Shown piece by piece: positions 28,118 to 37,558 of a stretch of DNA of 64,000 nucleotides. The notes beneath the pieces are model-generated. The model was not told the DNA's origin, did not search any database, and saw nothing but the letters and a program-made list of their open reading frames with translations. This stretch comes from Hybos culiciformis (Eukaryota > Arthropoda > Insecta > Diptera > Hybotidae). Location: NCBI GenBank assembly GCA_964007475.1, contig OZ023274.1, positions 80,797,303-80,861,302 of the forward strand, given 5' to 3'. Each line of letters starts with the position of its first letter. Position 1 is the stretch's first letter. Made by a program: the position numbers and the translations under genes.

Positions 28118-28292
28118 TACAATACATGATAAGAAAATTTGTTATTCTTGCGAGTTGTGTATACACACAAACACATAGACACGAGTCATGTTTATATCAC
28201 GAGACCGAAGGTCGAGTGATATAATATTGACGAGTGTCTATATGTTTGTGTGTATACAAAACGAGCTGTATAACAAATTTGATTAACATGTA
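28118..28292. repeat. Palindromic end of the recombinase element
   Basis: The best-paired arms are 28158-28188 and 28228-28258. Inside them TATATCAC (28193-28200) pairs with GTGATATA (28216-28223), and the centre is GACCGAAGGTC (28203-28213), itself a 4-bp stem with a GAA loop. Pairing continues outward with gaps through the AAATTTGTTAT/ATAACAAATTT blocks. The structure recurs in all five copies, so it is part of the element. A role as recombinase binding or exchange site is inference. Confidence 0.85.
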
Positions 28293-28436
28293 TTGTATAC
28301 TGCTTTAATGTGCATGTGAGAGGGAGTTGAAAACAATACATTTATAATGAAAAAAATAAACAAAAAAGGTCAAAATGAAGCAATGAAATAAAATTTAATT
28401 GAAGATTTAAGATCAGCTAATTCCTAAAATAAAAAA

Positions 28437-28536
28437 AAAAAAATTAGTAATTTTTCCAAAAAAAAATTATTCATTTTCTTTTTTGCAAAAAAAAAAAATT
28501 CGCATAATTTTTTTGTAGAAAAATTACTAATTTTTT
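28437..28536. repeat. Small inverted repeat upstream of the recombinase gene
   Basis: AAAATTAGTAATTTTTC (from about 28440) is matched inverted by GAAAAATTACTAATTTT (about 28518-28534), enclosing poly(A)- and TTTTTTG-rich sequence. It lies about 300 bp before the start codon, within the 5' region of the element. Function unknown. Confidence 0.6.
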
Positions 28537-28831
28537 TTTTTTTATTATTTCAGGAACTAATGGTCTTCTTAAATTTTATTTAATTTTATTTTTAATTATT
28601 AAAAAAAATAGTAATAATTTTATAATTATTTTTTTTTATAATTAAAAATAAAATAATTATATTTTACCCTTGTTGCTGCCTTTTTCCTCGTTTGTATAAA
28701 AAAAAAAAAAATACTTACTTGATATTTGACAATTGACATCAAACTTTCTTTTACCGTTAAATCAAATTTAATTACGAGATTTTAATTGTCAGTAAGTTTT
28801 GAATTTAAATTTATTATCAAGCTGTACTACA

Positions 28832-30217
28832 ATGGAATCGGATGGTGAATTTGAACCAGAAAGCATTATTGAAGCTGTTAAATGTGCAGAAAATAATATC
28901 ATCCCAGAAACATCCAATATAAGATACAAAAAGGCTTATGACGATTTCTTAAAATGGAAAACATTGAATTGTGCTAAATCGGATTCAGAAGACGTTTTAC
29001 TGGCGTATTTTTTTGAATTATCTAAAAAGTGGAAACCGACGAGCATTTGGGCGAATTATTCCATGGTAAAAACGATGATGAAATTGTATGACAAAATTGA
29101 TATTAGCAGCTATCATAAATTGACTGCTTTCTTGAAAAAAAACTCTGTTGGATACATGCCTGTTAAGGCAACAGTTTTTTCTGAAGCAGAAATTCATAAA
29201 TTCATTTCGGACGCGGCAGATTTTGAATGGTTAGATGTGAAGGTGAGTACAAATTCTCTTAATCTACGAATGTAAATGTAGTTATTTCAACATGGCATCC
29301 ATGTTGTACATATTTAGGTTTGTTATCTTAATTTTTTTTTGTTCATTACAGGTTGTTTGCATTTTCGGCATCTGTGGGGCATTGCGAACGGACGAAATAT
29401 CTAGAATTGTTGTTGCAGACGTTAAAAACCATGGTAACTATTTGCTGGTGCATATTCCACAAACAAAAACAAAAGTGCCACGATCATTCGCGATTACTGG
29501 AAAATTTTTCGATGTGGTCCAGAAATATGCTGGTTTACGAGTTCCAAGAACGGTTGATCGACGTTTTTTTGTTAACTACAGAGCTGGAAAATGCACAATT
29601 CAGCCAATCGGGAAAAATAAGTTTAGCAAAATGCCACAGAGAATTGCTACATACTTGAAGTTAGCGGATTCGCAGAAATACACAGGTGAGTTTCAATTAT
29701 GCTGGATATGTATATGTTAGCAATTACATGTTTTTGATTTGTAGGTCACTCGTTCAGACGAACGTCTGCGTCAACGTTGGCCAATTCAGGGGCCAGTATC
29801 GAAAGAATAAAGAAACACGGTGGGTGGCGTTCAAGTAAGGTTGCCGAGGGATACATTGAAGACTCTATTCACTACAAAAAAACAACCGGCAATTTAATAA
29901 CATCTACTATAACATTAAACATGATGGGTGCCTCGCAGGGTTCTATGCCTCACGTTGCAGACGACATAGCATGTGTTGAAATACCAGACTTTAGCAGTGC
30001 TGACAAGATAATAGAAGATACAATAAATCCATTGCGAGCAATGGATCCACTGGTAGTTGATAAGTTGGAAAATTACAACGACCAATTGCTGAACAAAGAA
30101 AAAGATTTCGACACAGGTGCATTAAAATCCGCCCTTGCTATGAATCAATTGCAAAATCAAAGCGCCAAAAATAGTTTCAATTTTTCCAATTGCTCGATTA
30201 ATTTTCATTTTAATTAA
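28832..30217 (+). CDS. Crypton-like tyrosine recombinase, 3 exons, 405 aa
   Basis: Exons 28832-29242, 29352-29685 and 29745-30217 join in phase through GTGAGT donors and CAG/TAG acceptors (introns of 109 and 59 bp). Residues about 15-130 resemble the helical N-terminal core-binding (SAM-like) domain of phage-integrase-family recombinases. The catalytic half starts at about 135, with R149 in GALRTDE, candidate lysine K176 or K178 in QTKTK, H250-xx-R253 in HSFRRTS, W276 (with H273) in KKHGGWRS, and nucleophile Y285 in VAEGYIEDS. All expected active-site positions are present and there is no internal stop, so the enzyme may be functional. The family cuts and rejoins DNA through a 3'-phosphotyrosine and moves circular intermediates. 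The roughly 120-residue C-terminal tail after Y285 is of unknown role and is rich in N and Q. AATAAA follows at 30236 and 30240. Wording such as 'domesticated gene' is possible, but the flanking ends shared with other copies argue for a transposon gene. Confidence 0.85.
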
Positions 30218-30305
30218 ATACATAAGGCTTAATTAAATAAATAAAGAAAAAAAAAAAATATCCGCGTATTTTTTTATTTGTTCTTTTTTTATTTTTTTTT
30301 TGTTT

Positions 30306-30397
30306 GCTCAGAGGGAAAATATAGATTAGCTCAGAGGGAAAATATAGATTAGCTCAGAGGGAAAATATAGATTAGCTCAGAGGGAAAATATAGATTT
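30306..30397. repeat. 4 x 23-bp perfect tandem repeat
   Basis: The unit GCTCAGAGGGAAAATATAGA plus TTA starts at 30306, 30329, 30352 and 30375, with no mismatch before the last unit breaks off. It lies just after the recombinase poly(A) signals, inside the element. Confidence 0.95.
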
Positions 30398-30554
30398 TAG
30401 CATTATAAACTAAACTTTATTTGACATTGATATGATGCATGTGAGAGGTATACATTTGCAATTTTTTTTTTTTTTTTTTGTATTTGTCTGTATTGAAATA
30501 TTGTGAGTGTGAGTGATATTATTTTTGTTTATAGTATTACGCAGTTCAAAATGA

Positions 30555-30705
30555 AGAATGTAAATACAATATAGAGCAATGTAAATACAATTTACATCAC
30601 AGGGAAATGTAAATACAATTTACATTCCTCTATAATTGCATGTGTATTGATGCATGTAATGGAGCATTTACCGAGCTAAATTTGCGAATGTAAATACAAC
30701 TTACC
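30555..30705. repeat. Subterminal ATGTAAATACAA iterons of the recombinase element
   Basis: AATGTAAATACAA occurs at about 30557, 30578, 30605 and 30685. Two of the units extend to the near-palindrome ATGTAAATACAATTTACAT. The short copies carry a different array, of an ATTTAGATGCATC motif, in this position. Clustered short repeats near one end could bind the recombinase or an accessory protein (inference). Confidence 0.8.
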
Positions 30706-30723
30706 GAAGACATGCGCATTAAA

Positions 30724-33700
30724 ATTTTTATTAAACTTCTAATATTATGACAAATAAAAAAATGTAATAAAAAATTGTTTCAAAAAATGTTTTACATAAA
30801 AGTACCATTAGCGAAATAAAAATATCAAAAAAAAAAAAAAAAAGACTTTAATGTTGAAATAAACATAAAATTATTGAAGTTACATTTCAATTAAAGTCGT
30901 TAGCAAACTGTCTTCCCTGTATTTCAGCTCCAAATTTTGCAAAAGAAATACATATTTATTGAACGCAGCAGCCCTCTTAATCAAAACTAAAACATTGAAG
31001 ACTGTCCCGAAAATCTACAGAATCCAAGTTTTCAAATAATACGAATACAAAACACAGGCGCTATAACAAAATATTCATTCCCCACAGTACAAAGAAATAA
31101 TAAAAAAAACAGACGCGACAGTGAGACTTTTATGGAAAATGAAAGAAAATATACACAATTCATTCATAAATACAAAAAAAAAATTTTGTTATGAAAATGA
31201 GAACAAAAATAAAAAAATTTTCTTTTGTGCGTTAAAAAAAAAAAATTGTGAATTTCCATAAAAGGACAATTTTTTTTTTCACTTTTATTCGTTTTGTTAA
31301 GGAAAATGTAAACAGAAATGATGTTTTAGAAGCTGAAATCAACCTCGGTTTTACAATCACACAAATCGCTAACTTCAATCAAAAACAACTTGATAATCGA
31401 TGATTAAATTTTCTTTTTCGCATTTTTTAATTTTATTCTTTTATAAATTCGGCTAAAAAAATATGAGAGTAAGAGCAGTTCTCTATATTTATAATGTGAA
31501 AGAAGCGTCTATAGTTATACTATAACATCTGATCCATTATTGGTAGCAGGAAGATCAAGAATAAGTCAATGGTTAACAGGTTTACCTAAGTGGTTGATCG
31601 CAATGGACTGGTCGATCTGTAGAAGCTTTTTGCTCATAGTGCATATGAAGAAAAAGTTTTAGTACTTAAGCTTAGATTTCAAGTAAAAAGCAGAACTATT
31701 AAACTCCATAAATATTTTCATTTGGAGCTATTACTTTTTTTTTTAGAATGGTCTATTAACTTGCACAATGTTGATCCATTTAGAAGTGTTAATTTTATGT
31801 ATGTTTTCTTATATAAAGAAATCTTGAGAAAATAAACAAACATTCAATTGAAGACTTAAAAATTTACTCCATTTTAAGAGAACATTTTTTGATACTATAA
31901 AATAAAGGAATAAGTAATTGATGAAAAAAAATAAATAAATTATGTAATTCTTATTACAACGTTATCACATTTAATATTTATTTATAAGATAGAATGACAA
32001 TGAAAAAAATTATTCAAAGCGGAAAAAAAACAGTTTTTGCACCCTAAATTTTGAATGAAAAAACCACAATATTCTACTTATTATAATATGTATAAATATA
32101 GATTATAAAATTGATACTTTTTTGTTATGTTTAAAAATTAAAAAAAATTCCTATCTTTATAATATTATTAATATTCTGTTAATTTTAATGTAAACTGTAA
32201 TAACACTGACTTATCCGGATAATATTTGTAATAAAGAATTTTTTTTTTTTTTTCATTTTACTTTATGGTAACGAAGAAATTTTAATTTTTTTTTTTAATC
32301 CTTTTAAAAATTCTTCATAAAAATATGCTCTGCCACTTTGAGTTAAATTAAATAATAGAAAGCATATAAAATTAAAAAATTATTCTATATACTTAATATA
32401 TATAATATAATATAATAATAATATAATCAGGATGAGACGCAAAGTATAATTTTTGCTAAAGCGTAAATAAGTTATTAAAATTTTGTGATAAAGCTTTTTA
32501 TGTGAATATTATGTATTTTGGGTACGGAAAACATGAAATTTTTCCAGCCATCAACAACAATTTTTTATATTTTTATTTTCAAAATATTTTTGATAACAGA
32601 AAATAAATGTCAGGTACAAATAAAAAAAAATTTGAATATAGATATGTGTATATGGAGTGGTAAATTATTAAGGATATTACAGTGTTGTTTTTTTGTGGTC
32701 GGGAAACTTGTTATTTTATTTACATATATTTATCTACAAAATGTTGGAAATGCCAATCTAATATGATATGAAGTTCGAAAATAATTTTTTTTTTTATTTA
32801 AATAATTTTCAATTTCAAGAAAAGAAAATATATTATGTTTAATATAAGTACATATATTTATATTTCTATGCCGCACATATCAACCGATAGATGGTATAAT
32901 GTTTATTGCAGAAAAATGTATAATATATAGGTGTTAATACATTAGTTTTACGTCAATTTATTGTAAACCATTTACTTTCATTTCATTTCGTTACAAGAAA
33001 TCGGAATTATAAATTTCATCATTACATCATTGTAGAAATATAAATAATAAAATTGAAGACAACAAAGTTAGTTCGATAGATTTATCTAATAGTATATATG
33101 TACAATATATATTATATTTAAAAACAAGTTTTTTTTACTCATAAAATCTCTAATTTATTTCAACAGATTTTAGACCAAACATACTCAGTAAAAATTTTGT
33201 ACAACAATTTTTTCTAAATAAAAAAATTTCCTTAATTTTATTAACAAAAAAAATAAAAATAAAATAAAAATTTATTTGTAATAAATATTCTTTATTTTTA
33301 TCAAATATTCAAATTATTTAAGTGTTAAACATGAATAATGAATTAAAAACAGTCTGGTCTGGTTAATTTTTTTTTTTTGTATTTTTGGCACAGGACATAG
33401 TATATTATAGAAATAATGTCTTTCATTTTCTTTTGTTGGATACAAAAGCAAAGTGTGGGTTCACTTGCAAATAAAAACAATATTGTTAACAAGAAAAAAT
33501 AATTTTTTTTTTTTGAAAGTTGAAAATATTCTTAAATTTATTATTTTAAGTGATATAATTTTACACCATTTTAAATCAACAACAGTTTTTTTTGTTGAAA
33601 GTCTAATTTTGATAAATAGATTGTTGAAATTTTGTTTGCATGAAAAATCCCAAGTTCTTATGTTGTTTTTATCTATATTTTTGAATTTTTTGTTGCCAAA

Positions 33701-36168
33701 TGTCAATATTTTTATTTATAGATAATCACACTAATTAATTATACCTAACTACCACTTTTTTTTTAACTCTTAGTGCAGAAAATTTTCTAACTTAAGTCCG
33801 TACTTAAATATTGATATTAGACAATCAGGGTGGGAAAAATATAACCCGTATACGTAAGCTCAAATGAATCTTGGGGAAAACAGAGTAATGCGTTTTGTGA
33901 TTACAGTAAGAAGTAATACCTTGTTCGCATTATAATTTAAATTCCCTTTATATTCCGGAAAACAAATTGCCGTTCGCATTACAAAATTTGATGAGAACTG
34001 GAATTTGATGATGTAAAAAAAAAATTCAGAAAGAGAAAAAGTTTTTGTTGTTGAAAATTTTGACTTTTTATCTCGCTTTTTATCAATTTTATTTTGTTTT
34101 TTTTTTCATTTTGACTCGAATTTGACAAATAAATTGTTGTCAACTATAAAAAAATTTCAAAAAATTAGTGAAAATAACTATAAATGTAGAATTATAACCC
34201 TGGCAAACTAGAATATGAAAATGGAATATTCATATTCCGGAATATTTTTTTATATGAAAAATCCAGTTCATATTCCTGAAATATTCCGGATAACAGCATA
34301 TTCCGCTAATATTCTCCTAATGCTAACACCATATAAGAGAATAAAACCAGACAAAAATTTTAAAATCTTTAAAAAAAAAACAATACTTATTCCCATAATG
34401 CACAATTCCAGTAATAATATTTTTTTGTATCAGCTAAAAGAAAAAAAAAATTATGTAACAAAAAGAATTTTCTTTTATAACTCCAATGGTTTCAATAAAT
34501 TTTTTTATTCAATAAATTTATTTATCTAAGCTCTGAAAGATAAACTAAATATATGCAATTTTTGTTTTTTAAATGTTTAAAAATATTTTTAAAATTCATT
34601 TCAAGAATAAGTATAATACATTTAATAAACTTTAAGTTCTATTAACATTTTTTAAAGATACCACCTAAAATGATGGCAACTTAAAAGCCCGTTAACATTG
34701 TCAGCTTGTAAATTTTCAATTTTAATCGTCATCAACATAAACAGATGAAACCAAGCCAAAATTTCTTAAATAAGTTCGAAATATTGACATGAATAATAAT
34801 ATAAATTTTACTTTTTGTGAACTTTTATGTAATTGATTATTTTTGCAAAGTTCAAATAATTAAAATGTAATAAAATTTTTTTTTATTAAATTAAAAATTG
34901 CATTTAAAATTTTATTAGCAGCATAAAAGATAAAGTTATCAAATTTACATAATTTTAATGCATTTAATTTCGTCACACAATATAAATCCATGTCACGATA
35001 AATCTATGTGTAATTGCTAGATTTTAGTTTTTTTTTTTTCAAGTAAATATATAATAATGTATGCCCTTGTGAATTTTCCGCAAAATTAAATCATTAATTG
35101 CGTTTAATACCCCTATTAAAAGATTAGCTTATAATATGAACTAATCTATTCCAAACAATAGAAATGTCATTTTTATATACATAGGAACATGTAAGATATA
35201 CCTACATAGAAGATATGATTGTGCCTATAACTAAGTTTTCTATTTGTTAAAAATTCATTATCAAATTTACATATAGATAAGCGTTTTTTTAAAGTCAAGG
35301 TTAGAGCTTCTAAAAATAATAAGTTCAATTAACTCATTATTTGATTAATAAAACCAATAAAAACAGAAACATTTTTTTTGTTTGCAGCATTAAAATTATT
35401 TGGGTTTTGAAATTCAAGTGTAACTTTATAAGAATAACAAAACTATATTTAAATTTCTTCTTTTTATCTACTTCATCATATTTTTCATTTTTTTCTTTTT
35501 TCTTAATGTTCTTGTAGTCTTAAGGCTTATGGCTGACTTAGTGAATTAACGTCCTTGGCATAATTCTCGATTGACATTTTACTGATTAGACTTAAAATTC
35601 CTAAATATTCGAATAATCTGAACTTTATGCTAGACGTTACAAATATTAATTCTTTTATTATAAGTACATAGTATACGAGATATATTTAAATATTGTACAT
35701 ATATTTACTTTTTACATATTAATCTCTCTAATAGCCTGTTCAAAAATGACATGATTATTAGATATTCTTAACTAATTATACCTGAAACAAATATAAAGAA
35801 TCAACTGAAAATTATCTAAAACTATGAAGGTGCGACGCTAAAAAATTAAGTCGAGGGAATAAAGATCTCCGAAGTTCAAAGAAATATTTCCTCTTACCTC
35901 CGAATCGTTAATATTTTGTAACAAAAAATTTGAATTTTTTGTTTCAAACCTTGATATTTAAATATAAATTTTCCGGTTCATTCGACTCACAAAAAAGTTT
36001 GCATCATTGTGTTTATTTTTTCTATTGAAATTTGTCAAATAATATTGTTTTTTAAATAACTTAAAAAAAATTAAGACATTTTTCTGGCCTATATAAAACA
36101 AGCCAATTAATATGAATTTGATACTCCAAATAAAAACTTAGTAAAATACTGTCATTCTGAAAATTAAA
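30724..36168. other. AT-rich intergenic DNA, no gene seen
   Basis: Open frames up to 104 codons (34215-34529) are low complexity. Around 34210-34310 short ATATTCCGGAATAT-like palindromic words recur. No bounded element or RNA gene could be supported. Confidence 0.5.
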
Positions 36169-37496
36169 ATGAAATGGTAAGAAATCGAACGATTTAATTT
36201 ACATTCAAAAAAAAAATTAATATCGTCCAGGTTCATAATAATGACAGAGCCTTTCATCATCATCTCTAACATTTTTTTTAAATTTAAATTTTTTTAGCTT
36301 TTTAATATTGACATCTATAATAATACTTATATTATCAAATGCTTCTAAAAAATCATCAAAAACACCTGCACAGCAAACTCAAAAATGTCCAGCTCCCGAA
36401 GGAGTTCCAATGAGTTTTGCTGAAGTAAGTAATAAAATATAAATATATTTTTAAATTGTTAAGAACTCTAAATTAAACTGTTCAACATTGCTAAAAGAAG
36501 AAAGATAAAGCACTAAATGATGTCGAATTTTATAGAACAGGGCAATTCTAATATTCATTTCAGGAAGATATTTCCAATTGATTCATAATTTACTTTGTCG
36601 AAGTACACCCTTTTAGCTGGATGATCTAGTTTTAAATAAAGTTTCATAAAATAACATTATTTCTTAATTTATTTTATAAATGCATCTTTCATTTCTTTAA
36701 CGCATTTTTTTAAACTGCTTAATTAGTTCAATGGTAAAAAGTGGTTTGAATATAAGGAGCTTTCAATACCAACGGGTCAAAGTTGCATGACAAATATTTA
36801 TAAAACTCGTTCTGGTTCTAATGCAAAAACTTCCATTACAAGATCGTACATAAATTCAAAGTAAGTAAAAACATTTACTTTAGTACACTAAGCGTAGACC
36901 TAGACTTAAACCTATACATACATACGTAATAACACAGAACTAAGATTAAGACCTGTATAAAATATTTTTAATATTGATATTTTATTGATATTTGAAAATT
37001 AATTAAAAAAATCATATATGCTTGTAATAATTAACAGAGGAAAAAATAGAACTCAAAAAGGTTCTCTCAACTATAATCAAGCGACAGGTGAATTTAATGT
37101 CAAATTTCCAGGATACCCAAGTTAGTTCTCAAATTATGATATCATATTTTAATAACTATTTTAATGAAAATAATATTTTTTCCAGGAGCTGCAAAATATT
37201 ACCTTACATATTTTAAAATAAGTGAAGTGGACGGCAACGGAATTGCTGCATTTTATATGTGCAATCAAAAACATAAATCAATTCAAAGTAAATTTAAATA
37301 AAATAATCTAATTTTTATAATATTTTTTCTTTAAATGTTTTTAATTAAAATTTCTCATTCTGTAGTAAATGCATGGATTTTAATATCAGATTTATCAGTT
37401 GCACAAAATCAGGATCTTATGAATAATGCAATGGACGCAATTAGTAACACCGGTGTTTCATCATTACAACAAGTAAATGTGAATGATTGTAGCTAA
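36169..37496 (+). CDS. Secreted lipocalin-like protein, 6 exons, 194 aa
   Basis: Exons 36169-36176, 36298-36424, 36727-36860, 37038-37120, 37186-37287 and 37366-37496 join in phase with GT-AG introns. The first exon codes only Met-Lys and two bases of Cys. Residues 1-18 (MKCFLILTSIIILILSNA) are a clear signal peptide, so the protein is secreted. The N-terminal lipocalin signature is seen as FNGKKWFEY (46-54), in the position of the G-x-W motif. Four mature cysteines (33, 65, 143, 193) allow the two disulfides usual in insect lipocalins. The length of about 176 mature residues fits a single beta-barrel. Lipocalins bind small hydrophobic ligands such as pigments, lipids or odorants; the ligand cannot be told here. 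Sequence similarity to a named subfamily was not established, so the family call rests on motif, cysteines, length and exon pattern. Confidence 0.7.
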
Positions 37497-37552
37497 AGTT
37501 AAGACTTAGATTGGAAATGTGTAAATTAAAAATTATTGTACCTGTTTCTTTT

Positions 37553-37558
37553 AATAAA
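37553..37558 (+). promoter_or_regulatory. Poly(A) signal of the lipocalin-like gene
   Basis: AATAAA lies 57 bases after the stop codon and is followed by a GT/T-rich stretch (AAGTGAAATGTTTCTGAGTT), a usual arrangement for a 3' end. Confidence 0.6.

Larger units (their letters stand above)
28107..30723 (+). mobile_element. Tyrosine-recombinase (Crypton-like) transposon with palindromic end
   Basis: The left outer end is TAATAGTAGATTA (28107), followed by a long palindrome to about 28292. The inner repeat TTTAATGTGCATGT (28304-28317) is matched inverted by ACATGCGCATTAAA at the right end (30710-30723), one mismatch in 14. Between them lie the recombinase gene, a 4 x 23-bp array, and subterminal sequence shared with four short copies in this window (around 30470-30545 and 30645-30693). 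TGCATGTGAGAGG occurs both before the gene (28311-28323) and after it (30436-30448). The ends were placed by comparing the five copies; they could be off by a few bases because the flanks are AT-rich. Crypton-type elements normally lack long inverted repeats, so this architecture is notable. Confidence 0.75.

Noticed and set aside
29353..29658. 101-codon frame overlapping the recombinase second exon
   Set aside because: Shadow in another frame of an exon that carries the catalytic arginine and joins in phase with its neighbours.
28832..30217. Host gene domesticated from a Crypton
   Set aside because: The flanking ends are shared with four other dispersed copies, so a transposon gene is the simpler reading; domestication is not excluded.
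30306..30397. CRISPR-like array
   Set aside because: The four 23-bp units are directly adjacent with no spacers, in a eukaryotic genome; it is a plain tandem repeat.
33832..34207. Possible hAT-type element between CAGGG (33832) and CCCTG (34207)
   Set aside because: The inverted match is only five bases and the flanking 8-mers do not agree.
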